From: Verrucomicrobiota bacterium
Lineage (GTDB): Bacteria; Verrucomicrobiota; Verrucomicrobiia; Limisphaerales; JADLHS01
Direction of reading: 5' to 3'
DNA: 35,109 nt
Assembly (NCBI GenBank): GCA_025350905.1
Contig: JANXWY010000035.1
Span: 1-35,109 of the forward strand
Part shown: one piece after another, positions 1 to 8,158 of the stretch
Position numbering within the stretch: the first letter of the stretch is position 1
Layout of the letters: each line of letters opens with the position of its first letter
Notes under the pieces: model-generated
The model's input: the letters and a program-made list of their open reading frames with translations, nothing else
Told to the model about the DNA's origin: nothing
Database searches by the model: none
Position numbers and translations under genes: made by a program

Positions 1-21
1 GGAAGCTACGAGTTGAATATC

Positions 22-201
22 CCGGGGCGATTTATTGATGAATCGCGGGGATCGGCGCGAGGAGAATTTCGGATATTCGTGGAATTTTGTGGCTAGGTAG
101 AGGAGGTTTTAGGCAATTTGAAAGCCCACTGCTTCATGCAAACACAGCGAGCACCACGCGCGCACGGCTCGCGGTCCTTGGATTCGCCGGGGCGATTTAT
201 T
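22..201. repeat. 15-bp direct repeat, two copies
   Basis: The 15-mer CCGGGGCGATTTATT occurs at 22-36 and again at 187-201. The first copy is followed by a short inverted repeat (GCGATT at 27-32, AATCGC at 41-46). I see no convincing gene in bases 1-294; the short open frames there do not look like protein families. The repeat may be a fragment of a dispersed intergenic element, but two copies in one gap are weak evidence. Confidence 0.4.
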
Positions 202-294
202 CGCTGCGCGGTCGTAGCAACAGAAGAAATAAGAACCCAACAGTCCCAAGCCAATGGGGTTCCTGTGGATCATTCCAACCGGAGCGAATTGGTT

Positions 295-933
295 TCAAAC
301 TAGATTTAGATACTTAAGAACTTCCGGCGGCGGGCCCTCAAAGCCCGGCAAGGCCACGTTACCAACGTAGCCGATGTCTTTCCAGCCGACGGGCGTGGTG
401 TAGAACCCACTGGCGGTCAGGTTGCGGAAGACCGTGAAGAATCTTGCGGCACGCTGGTACTTCGCCGCCGCCTTGGGGATATAGCAAATGTCGTTGCAGA
501 TTGCGGCCTGCTCAGGCTCGTTGAGATCGGCGAAGGATTTCTGAAATCGTTTTTTGGCCTCCTGGTCCATCCAGGCAAGTCCTGCCAAAATAATTTCCCG
601 CTGACTCCGCTGGAGGGCATAGGGGGCGCTGACCCATTCATCAATGAAATCCACCACATTCACGGTACTGGCCGCGGGAGATTTGTCGTCGGCGGGAATG
701 ATCACGTCGGACAACGCCGCCGCCGTCCGCCGCTGGGACTCGTTGAGCGTCAAGGGCCAAAGATCGCCGGGTGCGTAGGATTCCTTAAGCTTCGGGTCGG
801 TGCCGTAGCCGTTGGCCCGGACGGCGACCGTGGCGAAGCTGCGCGTATCCAGCAGGGAAACGGTGGCGGTGGCAGCGAGCATCCACTTGATGGCATCCCG
901 GCGGGGCAAACGCTGAGGAGCGGGTGATTTCAT
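295..933 (-). CDS. gluconate 2-dehydrogenase subunit 3 family protein, Tat-type signal
   Basis: A 212-residue protein resembling the small (gamma) subunit of membrane gluconate 2-dehydrogenases. In that family this subunit accompanies a GMC-type flavin subunit and is needed for its export or activity. The start at 933 is chosen because the protein then opens with a twin-arginine-like signal (RRDAIKWM followed by a hydrophobic stretch) and because the ATG overlaps the upstream GMC stop codon by four bases (ATGA). The body shows the family pattern of a segment rich in acidic and proline residues ([13 protein letters not shown]) after an alanine-rich helix. An ATG at 984 in the same frame is possible but would extend into the neighbour and bury the signal. 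The partner gene is truncated here, so this protein may have no functional partner at this locus. Assignment rests on family resemblance and context. Confidence 0.8.
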   Translation of the reverse strand: MKSPAPQRLPRRDAIKWMLAATATVSLLDTRSFATVAVRANGYGTDPKLKESYAPGDLWPLTLNESQRRTAAALSDVIIPADDKSPAASTVNVVDFIDEWVSAPYALQRSQREIILAGLAWMDQEAKKRFQKSFADLNEPEQAAICNDICYIPKAAAKYQRAARFFTVFRNLTASGFYTTPVGWKDIGYVGNVALPGFEGPPPEVLKYLNLV

Positions 934-1202
934 CCGAGGTTTCCTTTCCGCATTTCTTCGAGCAGATAATCGGTGGCGCGCCACGCGTTGGCCATAATGG
1001 TCAGGGTGGGGTTTTTATCCGCGTTGGAGACGAACGGGCCGCCGTCGGTGACGAACAGGTTCTTGACGTCCCAAGCCTGGCAGAATTGGTTCAAGACCGA
1101 ATGGCGCCGATCGCTGCCCATGCAAGTCGTGCCGACTTCATGGATGATCGCGCCACCTGGCAGGATGGCTTGCTTGCCGTCGAGTACGAGCCGAGCGGAA
1201 TA
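930..1202 (-). pseudogene. GMC oxidoreductase remnant (C-terminal ~90 residues)
   Basis: The minus-strand frame ending at 930 encodes the conserved C-terminal end of a glucose-methanol-choline oxidoreductase: [10 protein letters not shown], then [20 protein letters not shown], then [20 protein letters not shown]. These carry the catalytic His and Asn regions of the family. Reading upstream, an in-frame TAA lies at 1203-1205, and the EamA gene ends at 1213. Family members are usually 500 or more residues long, so the FAD-binding N-terminal part is missing. No start codon precedes the conserved block except an internal ATG at 1121. I read this as a gene truncated by deletion or rearrangement; an assembly join would look the same. 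The stop overlaps the ATG of the downstream subunit-3 gene, so the original two-gene operon order is preserved. Confidence 0.8.
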
Positions 1203-1212
1203 TTACAACCCC

Positions 1213-2094
1213 TCACTTCTGGCCGAGCACGACGCCGGTGCCGATGAACAGCAACGCCACCCAAAAGGTCGGCGTCGCCGCTTCCCCCAGACAAAAATAC
1301 GCCCACGTCACGGTGCTCAACGGGATCAAATTGTTGAACAGCAACACGCGACTCGTCGGCCAGTACCGCAGCGCTTGATTCCACAGGCCGAACGCCACCA
1401 CTCCACCGGCGACGATGCAGTAGGCTTGAACGCCGAGCAGATGCCGATTCATCGGCAAACCGGAGCGCATCACTTCGACGAGGCCGAAGGGCAACAGCCA
1501 CAGTCCCGCCCGCCACATGGTATGAGCCGTGACGGCCGCGCCATCCAACGTCGCCGCCAGTTGACGGCTCTGCCGACTGTAATTCGTCCACAGCCCACTC
1601 GCGGCGAGTCCGAGTAATTCCCCCCGTACGTCCAATCCGCTCGTCACCAAGGCCGGCCACAACAGCACGCCCACACCGGTGAGCGCCAATAACGCGGCGA
1701 ACAATCGGCTCGGCCGCAACGCGGTTCGATCCCTACCTGCCTCCCACAGCACCGCCCAAACGGGGGAGGCCCCCAGGTACAAAGCCATATGGGACGCCGA
1801 GATGAAACGGAGCGCGCCGTTAAACGCGACGATGTAAGCGGCGAGGCTCAAACCGCCCCGCCACCAGAGCTGCCGGTTCATCGCGCGCGTGGGGGTGACG
1901 TAGGGCCCAAACCAGGTCGTCACCCGCAGCAACAGGAGCAGCAAGAGTCCGGCACCCAGGAATCGCGTTCCTCCGGTCCAGACCGGTGGCCATGAGCCAA
2001 CCAGCCATTTGGTGGCGGTGTTATTGCCGCCCCACAAGACCACCGCCAGCAGGAGACCAGCGGCCAGCACGGGCGATTTTTTGGAGGCAGACAC
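1213..2094 (-). CDS. EamA/DMT-family transporter
   Basis: A 293-residue integral membrane protein of the drug/metabolite transporter superfamily. Its many hydrophobic helices fall into two halves, as expected for two EamA domains of about five helices each. The first helix contains WGGNNTATKW near the N-terminus, a typical EamA opening. The C-terminal half has FNNLIPLSTVTWAYFCLGE, matching the conserved end of the second repeat. The frame stays open far upstream but would then run antisense through aroB. The GTG at 2094 gives a normal-length protein beginning just before helix 1. The substrate cannot be told from sequence; family members export amino acids, nucleosides or other metabolites. 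It is divergent from aroB and ends ten bases from the break in the GMC gene. Confidence 0.88.
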   Translation of the reverse strand: MSASKKSPVLAAGLLLAVVLWGGNNTATKWLVGSWPPVWTGGTRFLGAGLLLLLLLRVTTWFGPYVTPTRAMNRQLWWRGGLSLAAYIVAFNGALRFISASHMALYLGASPVWAVLWEAGRDRTALRPSRLFAALLALTGVGVLLWPALVTSGLDVRGELLGLAASGLWTNYSRQSRQLAATLDGAAVTAHTMWRAGLWLLPFGLVEVMRSGLPMNRHLLGVQAYCIVAGGVVAFGLWNQALRYWPTSRVLLFNNLIPLSTVTWAYFCLGEAATPTFWVALLFIGTGVVLGQK

Positions 2095-2201
2095 CGGCCG
2101 AGTTAGCCAGTCAGCGGTCGCAAAAACCAGAACAGATTTGCCCGGACCGCCGCACGGATACCGAGTCCGAATTATTCGCCCCACCCGGCGCGGCGAAATC
2201 T

Positions 2202-2229
2202 TTGACAGTGCCGCGCCAGTTCTTATCCT
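2202..2229 (+). promoter_or_regulatory. sigma70-like promoter of aroB, start codon at predicted +1
   Basis: A perfect -35 hexamer TTGACA at 2202-2207 is followed, after 16 bases, by TATCCT at 2224-2229. Six bases then separate the -10 box from the GTG start at 2236, which places the start codon at the expected transcription start. This suggests a leaderless mRNA. There is no Shine-Dalgarno sequence in between. Confidence 0.6.
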
Positions 2230-2235
2230 TGGCCC

Positions 2236-3330
2236 GTGCACATCGTCAACGTTCCGCTGGGCCAACGCCGCTACGCCATTAAAATAGGGGACAGCCTGCT
2301 GAATCGCTTGGGTCAGGAATGTGCACGGCTCAAACTCGGCGCCCGGTGCGCGATCATCACGGACACCAACGTTGGCCGGCATTATGCCAAGCCCGCGTAT
2401 AATTCGCTCGTGCGGGCGGGTTTTGAACCATCCCTCATCGTGGTGCCGGCGGGTGAAACCGCGAAATGCCTGAAGACCGTGCATTCCTGTTACGACCGGC
2501 TCGCCGCCCACCGGCTCGAACGCCAATCTTTCATCGTGGCGCTCGGCGGCGGAGTGGTGGGGGATCTGGCGGGTTTCGTCGCCGCGACCTACCTGCGGGG
2601 CATTCCGTTCGTGCAGGTGCCGACCACCTTGCTGGCCCAGGTGGACAGCTCCGTCGGCGGCAAGGTCGGCGTGAACTTGAAGGCTGGAAAAAATCTGGTG
2701 GGCGCATTTCATCAACCGCGCCTCGTGCTCTGCGATCTCGGTACGCTCGGCACTTTGCCCAGATCCGAATTCCGCGCCGGGCTCGCTGAGGTTTTCAAAT
2801 ATGGCATCATCTACGACCCGGCGCTGTTTGCGCGGCTGGAGCGCGAACTGCCCGCGTTGTTGCGGAGCGAGCCGAAAATCCTTGCGGCCATCATTGCGCG
2901 CTGTTGCCAGATCAAGGCCGAAGTCGTCGGCCAGGACGAAACGGAGAATGGGCTCCGCGCAATTTTGAATTTCGGTCATACCATCGGCCATGCGCTCGAG
3001 GCCATTTCCGGTTACGGCAAATATCTGCACGGCGAGGCCATTTCCATCGGGCAGGTCGCGGCGGCGCGCCTTTCGGCGGCGCTCACGGGACTGCCCCAGA
3101 AAGACGTGCTGCGCATTACCGCGCTTTTCCGCGGGGCGGGCCTGCCGGAGCATGTGCCGCTGAACCGGCCACAGCGGACCAAACTGTTCGCCGCCATGAA
3201 GCTGGACAAAAAAGTGACCAACGGCGAGATCAAGTTCGTGCTCGCGCACCGCATCGGCAAGGTGGTTTGGGGACGGAAAGTGCCGCTGGCCGAGATTCAA
3301 AAAGTCCTAACCCTTGAGGAACACGGATGA
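2236..3330 (+). CDS. aroB: 3-dehydroquinate synthase
   Basis: Cytoplasmic NAD- and divalent-metal-dependent enzyme. It converts 3-deoxy-D-arabino-heptulosonate 7-phosphate to 3-dehydroquinate in the shikimate pathway to aromatic amino acids. The 364-residue protein has the family's full length. Visible signatures are GGGVVGD at 104-110 (NAD binding) and PTTLLAQVDSSVGGK at 129-143. The metal ligands are in expected contexts: E185 (LAEVFKYG), H248 (NFGHTIGH) and H265 (LHGEAIS). The start is GTG at 2236, giving the usual N-terminus. No other shikimate genes are adjacent; the next gene is 109 bases downstream on the same strand. Confidence 0.97.
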   Translation: MHIVNVPLGQRRYAIKIGDSLLNRLGQECARLKLGARCAIITDTNVGRHYAKPAYNSLVRAGFEPSLIVVPAGETAKCLKTVHSCYDRLAAHRLERQSFIVALGGGVVGDLAGFVAATYLRGIPFVQVPTTLLAQVDSSVGGKVGVNLKAGKNLVGAFHQPRLVLCDLGTLGTLPRSEFRAGLAEVFKYGIIYDPALFARLERELPALLRSEPKILAAIIARCCQIKAEVVGQDETENGLRAILNFGHTIGHALEAISGYGKYLHGEAISIGQVAAARLSAALTGLPQKDVLRITALFRGAGLPEHVPLNRPQRTKLFAAMKLDKKVTNGEIKFVLAHRIGKVVWGRKVPLAEIQKVLTLEEHG

Positions 3331-3439
3331 GCGCGGATAAGGACCGTTGCAACTTGAAGGTGGAAAGTTGCGCGTCGACGATCGCGCCGTGCCAACCTGT
3401 AACCTGTAACTTTCAACGAGCAATACTCCCGGTTTTGCC

Positions 3440-4033
3440 ATGAGCGCCGTCAGCGAAACCATCGTCCGCGAATACTTCGAACACCACGCGTTCTTGGTCC
3501 GGCAACCGCGCAAATACATCGCGCCCAACAAACCCGAGGACGACGATATTGATTTCTTCGTGCTCAATCCGCGCCCGCAACCACCGCCGGGAGATCGGCC
3601 GTTCGTGTTGACCTCGGAGGATCTGACTTTCGTCGAACGCGCAATCGTCGTGGTCAAAGGCTGGCACACGGAAACCTTCAGCTCGGCGCGACTGGCCAGC
3701 ACGCCGGAGATTTTTCGCTTCGTCGGCACCAAGGTTTTTCAGCAAGCCGCCCGCGTCTTCGGTGAAAACGGAGCCCCGTTGAAAATCCTGGTCGTCCCGG
3801 CCCTGCCCCACGAAGCGAAGGCCCGGGACGAAAGCATCGCCGTCCTCCGCGCCAAGGGCGTGGATGCCGTGATTCCATTTCGCACGATGCTGACGGACCT
3901 CATCATGCACACCGAAGCGAACCGCAATTACCAAAAATCCGACCTGCTCCAAATCATCCGCATCCTGAAGAATTACGATTTTTTCCGCGAACCGCAGTTG
4001 GAGTTGTTCAAGAGCAAGCGCCGGAAGCGATAG
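3440..4033 (+). CDS. conserved hypothetical protein, possible nuclease-like fold
   Basis: A 197-residue soluble protein that I do not recognise with certainty. It opens with a helix (IVREYFEHHAFLVRQPRKY), then an acidic stretch ending in DDIDFFVLNP, then a strand ending in AIVVVKGW. This order loosely resembles the N-terminal core of PD-(D/E)XK nucleases (helix, Asp in a strand, then E-x-K). However, the acidic residue two before the Lys is Val here, so a catalytic nuclease is doubtful. The second half alternates strands and helices (LKILVVPALP; GVDAVIPFRTML) and ends in a basic tail (SKRRKR). It has no signal peptide or membrane segment. It follows aroB after 109 bases and converges with rsmI. 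The coding call is firm from frame quality; the function is open. Confidence 0.8.
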   Translation: MSAVSETIVREYFEHHAFLVRQPRKYIAPNKPEDDDIDFFVLNPRPQPPPGDRPFVLTSEDLTFVERAIVVVKGWHTETFSSARLASTPEIFRFVGTKVFQQAARVFGENGAPLKILVVPALPHEAKARDESIAVLRAKGVDAVIPFRTMLTDLIMHTEANRNYQKSDLLQIIRILKNYDFFREPQLELFKSKRRKR

Positions 4034-4106
4034 TCCAATACCCGGACCAAGCCTCGCTCGATCAGCAAACGGCGGCGACCGCACTTGTCCCCACGCCGCG
4101 CGCGGA

Positions 4107-4811
4107 TCATCCGGCGGCACCAATCATCACCACAAACTCCCCTTTCAAACTCCGTTTCGCGGTCAGCTCCAACAACTCCGCCGGGTTGCCACGCAAGTAT
4201 TCCTCGAACTTTTTGGTCAGTTCGCGCGCCAGCACCACCGGTCGCTCGGGAAAGACTTCCTGCAGTTCGCCGAGCAATTTTTCAATCCGATACGGCGACT
4301 CATAGAGTACCAGCGTGCCGGCTACCGCTTTGAGGGCTTCGAGTTGATTGCGGCGTTGGCCGGATTTATGTGGCAAAAATCCGATGAAATGAAACTCATC
4401 CGTCGGCAACCCGCTCGCCGTCAGCCCAGCCACCAACGCACAGGCGCCCGGAACCGCCTCGACGCGCAAGCCGGCCGCGATCGCCGCCCGGACCACGCGT
4501 TCGCCCGGATCGCTGATGCCCGGACTGCCCGCGTCCGTGACCAGCGCCACTTTCTCGCCGCGCCGCAATCGCTCGATGATTTCCTCGCTGCGCTTCGCCT
4601 CGTTGAACTGAAAGTAACTGAGCAGGGGTTTGGAAGTCGCAAAATGCTTGAGCAACTGGCCGGTGCGTCGCGTGTCCTCGGCCGCCACCACGTCACATTC
4701 GCGTAACACGCGCAAGGCGCGCAGCGTGATGTCCTCCAAATTGCCGATCGGCGTGGCGACCAGGTACAAGGTGCCGGGCGTGAGGGGCGGGAGCGGGCGT
4801 TCAGCTTCCAT
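4107..4811 (-). CDS. rsmI: 16S rRNA (cytidine(1402)-2'-O)-methyltransferase
   Basis: S-adenosylmethionine-dependent enzyme of the tetrapyrrole-methylase fold that 2'-O-methylates C1402 in the decoding centre of 16S rRNA. The 234-residue protein shows the family blocks: LYLVATPIGNLEDIT near residue 16, AAEDTRRTG at 43-51, VTDAGSPGISDPG at 91-103, PGACALVAGLTASGLP, and LVLYESPYRI. It stops soon after the methyltransferase domain and is shorter than the roughly 286-residue E. coli protein, lacking its C-terminal extension; compact forms are common. It lies nine bases after lpxA on the same strand and is probably the last gene of the lpxC/fabZ-lpxA-rsmI unit. Confidence 0.95.
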   Translation of the reverse strand: MEAERPLPPLTPGTLYLVATPIGNLEDITLRALRVLRECDVVAAEDTRRTGQLLKHFATSKPLLSYFQFNEAKRSEEIIERLRRGEKVALVTDAGSPGISDPGERVVRAAIAAGLRVEAVPGACALVAGLTASGLPTDEFHFIGFLPHKSGQRRNQLEALKAVAGTLVLYESPYRIEKLLGELQEVFPERPVVLARELTKKFEEYLRGNPAELLELTAKRSLKGEFVVMIGAAG

Positions 4812-4820
4812 GGGCCGCCA

Positions 4821-5609
4821 TCATTTGCTGATGCCGCGGGCGCTGGTGCGGACAAAATTCACCAGATACGCCAGCTCAGGTAACGGCGGCAATTCCTTTT
4901 CGATCTGTTCCAACGAATTCGGAATCGTCAGCCCGGCACGGAACAAAATCTTGTACGCTTGCCGGAGGGCGATTTGCGCGGCCTCGGAAACACCGTTCCG
5001 TTCCAGCCCCACTTTGTTGACTGTGACCGTCCGGGCCGCGTTGCCGTCGGCGATCATAAACGGCGGAATGTCCTGCACGACCTTGGAGCAGCCGCCAATC
5101 ATGGACATTTTGCCCACCCGACAGAACTGATGAATCGCCACCAACCCACCAATCACCGCATGATCCTCCACGGTCACATGGCCGGCCAGGGTGGCGACGT
5201 TGGACATGATAACCCGGTGACCGATGGTGACATTGTGGGCCAGGTGGCAATAGGCCAGGATGTTGTTGTCGGAACCGATGGTGGTGACTTCGCCGTCGCC
5301 GGTGGCGCTGTGAACGGACACGTATTCGCGAAAGGTGTTGCGGTCGCCGATCTCGGTGCGGGTGAGGCCGCCGTTCCACTTCAGGTCCTGGGTCTTTAGT
5401 CCGATGCTGGCAAAGGGAAAAATTTCATTCGCCTGGCCCAGCCGGGTGTGGCCATCGATGACGACGTGCGCGTGCAGCCGGCAGTCATCCCCCAGTTGAA
5501 CGTGTTCGCCGATGATGCAATAAGGTCCTATCTGGCAGCGCGCGCCCAGGCGGGCGTGCGGATGAATAATGGCCGTGGGGTGGATTCTCTCCATGGTCAA
5601 CTCAGGCAT
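4821..5609 (-). CDS. lpxA: acyl-ACP--UDP-N-acetylglucosamine O-acyltransferase
   Basis: First enzyme of lipid A synthesis. It transfers a 3-hydroxyacyl chain from acyl carrier protein to UDP-GlcNAc in the cytoplasm and works as a trimer. The 262-residue protein is a left-handed beta-helix built of hexapeptide repeats from about residue 10 to 190, then a helical C-terminus. The catalytic His is in AHNVTIGH (H125 with this start). The later block IPPFMIADGN corresponds to the family's nucleotide/acyl region. The start at 5609 overlaps the lpxC/fabZ stop by eight bases. An internal ATG at 5594 (MERIHPTA) matches the usual N-terminus and is an equally good start. The gene order supports coupled translation within a lipid A operon. 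Confidence 0.95.
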   Translation of the reverse strand: MPELTMERIHPTAIIHPHARLGARCQIGPYCIIGEHVQLGDDCRLHAHVVIDGHTRLGQANEIFPFASIGLKTQDLKWNGGLTRTEIGDRNTFREYVSVHSATGDGEVTTIGSDNNILAYCHLAHNVTIGHRVIMSNVATLAGHVTVEDHAVIGGLVAIHQFCRVGKMSMIGGCSKVVQDIPPFMIADGNAARTVTVNKVGLERNGVSEAAQIALRQAYKILFRAGLTIPNSLEQIEKELPPLPELAYLVNFVRTSARGISK

Positions 5610-6954
5610 CGCGTACCACGAAGGTCACTTCGGCTTCGCTTACGATTTCACCGTCCACCTTGCACACGCCCTTGGCCTTGCCAATCTTGCTACGGACCTT
5701 GGTCAATTCCACTTCGATCACCAGGACGTCCCCCGGAAAAACCGGCCGCCGCCACTTCACATGCTCGGCGGCCATGAAATACGCCATCAGATTCGGCGTT
5801 TCCAATATCTTCAATTGCAAAATCCCCGCCACTTGCGCGATCGCCTCAAGCTGCAACACGCCGGGCATGATGGGATGTCCCGGAAAATGCCCCTGAAAAT
5901 AGCCCTCATTCATGGTCACGTTTTTCACGCCGACGATACGATTGCCGTCGATTTTCAGGATGCGATCGACCATAAGAAACGGATAGCGGTGCGGCAGCAT
6001 CTTCATCACTTCCTCAATGCCCATGGCGCCGTCGGCCGCCGGGAGCACGCGCGGCGGACTTTCGTTCCCTACCCCGGCGCGGATCGGTGGTGGGGCGAAC
6101 GTACGGGCGGCGCGCATCGGCTTGTTGATTTGGGCGACGATCTGCCGGACCAATTCGCAGTTCCCGCTGTGGCTCGGCTTCACGGCGATCAGGTGGCCGT
6201 GGAGTGGCCGGCCCAGCAACGAGAGATCCCCCACGATGTCGAGCATCTTGTGGCGGACAAATTCCTCCGCATACCGCAGTGGCTCGGTCGTCAGCACCGC
6301 GTCGTCGCGGATGACGACGGCGTTTTCCAGGCTGCCACCCTTGATCAGCCCGTTCTTGATGAGAAACTCGATCTCCTCGTAAAAGCAAAACGTCCGCGCG
6401 TGCGCCAAATCCTGCTCCCACGTCTTGGGCGTCACATCCGTGCTGTAAAATTGGGTGAAACGACCGTGTTTGTCCGCGCTCGTACAGGTGATCTTGAAGC
6501 CTTCATCCGGAAACAACGTCATTAAGGTCTCGCCCATCTCCAGTTCGATGGGTTCGGTGACCGTGTAGGGCTCGCGCTTTTCGTTTTGCGGAACGATACC
6601 CGCGGATTGGATCAGTTTGCAGAACTCCCGGGCGCTGCCGTCCGCGATGGGCGGTTCGTTCGCGTCGAGTTCCACAATCGCGTTGTCGATGCCATAGCCG
6701 GCGAAGGCGGCGAGCACGTGTTCCACCGTCTGCACCTTGGTGTTGCCCTTGGCCAGGGTGGTGGACCGGTTCGTTTCGGAAACATTCTCGACGCGGGCTT
6801 CGATCTCCGGCTTGCCTTCGAGGTCCATGCGCCGAAAACGAATGCCGGAATTCGCGGGCGCCGGCAGAAAGGTCATGCTCACCCGGTTGCCGCTGTGCAA
6901 GCCGATGCCGGTAAAGCTAGCGGAACGATTCAGGGTTTGCTGTTGTAGCACCAC
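5602..6954 (-). CDS. lpxC/fabZ: LpxC/FabZ fusion: UDP-3-O-acyl-GlcNAc deacetylase / 3-hydroxyacyl-ACP dehydratase
   Basis: A 450-residue bifunctional protein. Residues 1 to about 285 are LpxC, the zinc deacetylase that commits the cell to lipid A. Its zinc ligands are H79 (QTVEHVLAAF), H235 and D239 (RHKMLDIVGD), with the catalytic H262 in HSGNCELV. A short proline-rich linker (about 286-308) leads to FabZ. The FabZ part has the active-site His in GHFPGHP (H356) and Glu in QLEAIAQ (E370), fourteen residues apart as in known FabZ enzymes. Such fusions are known from Bacteroidota and PVC bacteria. The annotated first codon is GTG at 6954. The next codon, 6951, is also GTG and sits exactly at the predicted transcription start, so it may be the true start. 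The gene heads the lpxC/fabZ-lpxA-rsmI operon. Confidence 0.96.
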   Translation of the reverse strand: MVLQQQTLNRSASFTGIGLHSGNRVSMTFLPAPANSGIRFRRMDLEGKPEIEARVENVSETNRSTTLAKGNTKVQTVEHVLAAFAGYGIDNAIVELDANEPPIADGSAREFCKLIQSAGIVPQNEKREPYTVTEPIELEMGETLMTLFPDEGFKITCTSADKHGRFTQFYSTDVTPKTWEQDLAHARTFCFYEEIEFLIKNGLIKGGSLENAVVIRDDAVLTTEPLRYAEEFVRHKMLDIVGDLSLLGRPLHGHLIAVKPSHSGNCELVRQIVAQINKPMRAARTFAPPPIRAGVGNESPPRVLPAADGAMGIEEVMKMLPHRYPFLMVDRILKIDGNRIVGVKNVTMNEGYFQGHFPGHPIMPGVLQLEAIAQVAGILQLKILETPNLMAYFMAAEHVKWRRPVFPGDVLVIEVELTKVRSKIGKAKGVCKVDGEIVSEAEVTFVVRDA

Positions 6955-6957
6955 GAC

Positions 6958-6987
6958 ATTAGATCAAAAGGCGAGCGCGCTTGGCAA
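6958..6987 (-). promoter_or_regulatory. promoter of the lpxC/fabZ operon, probably leaderless
   Basis: On the minus strand TTGCCA (6987-6982) and TCTAAT (6963-6958) are separated by 18 bases; each matches the sigma70 consensus at five of six positions. Six bases after the -10 box comes GTG at 6951, the second codon of the annotated frame. The geometry is the same as at aroB. No Shine-Dalgarno sequence is visible. Confidence 0.55.
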
Positions 6988-7117
6988 GGGACAGATTCGC
7001 GGGCGGCGCGGGCCGCCATGCGACCTTCTCGATTTTCAACCCGGGTCCCAAATTGTTGAAACAGCGGTCGCGGTCGGAGCCGCGCCCGCTGCTATCGCCA
7101 AACACTGTTCGCTTTGA

Positions 7118-8158
7118 TTATTTGCCCAGCAGATGCTCGATCACCAACTGGTCAAGCGCCGCGTAGTCGCGATCCGCGATGAGTTGTTTCGCGGCGGCCT
7201 CGTCGTACGTGCGCGCTTTTTGCACCAGCCGCAGAAACGTGCGGCGGCTGTTGTCCAGATGGGCCATCCAATGTTCGACTTTCGTGGTCCGAAACGGATG
7301 CACGTCAAAGCAGACATACTCGCCCGCCTTGCCGTAGCCATTGCGTTCGAGGGCGCGCACCTGGTTGAAGGCGACGCGCAAATTGGCGCTGCCAAAGGGT
7401 TTGTCCTGATCGAATTTCAGTCCGTTCTGGTCGTTCAAGTGCAGCGACCACAGCTTGCCGAAGGCCATCGCAAAATCAATTTCATCCGCCGGATCGAGCC
7501 CGGCTAAAATCGCGTGCGCACTTTCGATGAGGCAGCCCACCCGTTTTGGGTCGCGCGTGAGTTGGGCGATGGCGAGCGCGTGGCCCGTGGTCGGTACGTA
7601 GGCGTGATCCATCGGCTCGTTGGGCTTGGGCTCGATGGAGATCCGAATCTTTTTGTCATGCGCCAGCATGCGGTCGAGCGCCTCGACCAGATAATCCACG
7701 CCGCGCCGGGCATTCTTGGATTCCCGAATGTAGGTGCCCTCGCGGGCCAGCCAAAGGACGATCAAATCCGTGCCCAGATAATTCGCCACGTCGATGCAAC
7801 GGAGCGAACGCTCAATGGCGTAACGGCGGAGCTTGGGATCGTTGTTCGTGTACCCGCCATCAATCGTCCGCGGATCGAACCACAGGCGCGGTGCCACCAT
7901 CTCGGCGGCCACGCCGGCGTCGGCGAGTTTCCGCTTCAATTCGCGGCTCTCTTTCCGTACTTGCGCGGCGGATTTGCTGTCAATGTCCGGCACGGCGTCG
8001 TCGTCGTGAAACATCATCGCGTCGTACCCGGACTGCTTGAGTTGCGCGAGCTTCCAGTCGAAGGCTTGAGGCGGGCGCGTGGTCAGCCCGTACGGATCCT
8101 GGCCTTCGCTGAGGTTCCAGGGCCCGAAGCAGAATTTATATGAGTGAGGTTTGGACAT
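7118..8158 (-). CDS. xylA: xylose isomerase (Actinoplanes/Streptomyces-type)
   Basis: TIM-barrel aldose-ketose isomerase that converts D-xylose to D-xylulose with two divalent metals. The 346-residue protein is slightly shorter than typical short-form enzymes. Family landmarks are all present: KFCFGPWNLSEGQDPYG at the N-terminus, H51 and D54 in FHDDD (proton shuttle pair), SIEPKPNEP with E176 and K178, ESAHAILAG with E212 and H215, LHLNDQNGLKFDQD with the metal-binding Asp residues, and FDVHPFRT for the last metal Asp. All catalytic and metal ligands therefore appear conserved. The in vivo sugar could differ from xylose. It stands alone, 163 bases upstream of lpxC on the same strand, and no xylulokinase or sugar transporter lies nearby. 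The 284 bases upstream of it (8159-8442) hold no gene I can support. Confidence 0.9.
   Translation of the reverse strand: MSKPHSYKFCFGPWNLSEGQDPYGLTTRPPQAFDWKLAQLKQSGYDAMMFHDDDAVPDIDSKSAAQVRKESRELKRKLADAGVAAEMVAPRLWFDPRTIDGGYTNNDPKLRRYAIERSLRCIDVANYLGTDLIVLWLAREGTYIRESKNARRGVDYLVEALDRMLAHDKKIRISIEPKPNEPMDHAYVPTTGHALAIAQLTRDPKRVGCLIESAHAILAGLDPADEIDFAMAFGKLWSLHLNDQNGLKFDQDKPFGSANLRVAFNQVRALERNGYGKAGEYVCFDVHPFRTTKVEHWMAHLDNSRRTFLRLVQKARTYDEAAAKQLIADRDYAALDQLVIEHLLGK

Noticed and set aside
2095-3300. Minus-strand frame extending the EamA gene upstream to 695 residues
   Set aside because: It runs antisense through aroB, whose family motifs are unmistakable. The extension is His/Arg-rich shadow sequence.
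5569-6525. 318-codon plus-strand open frame
   Set aside because: Antisense to lpxC/fabZ, where catalytic residues of both domains are conserved.
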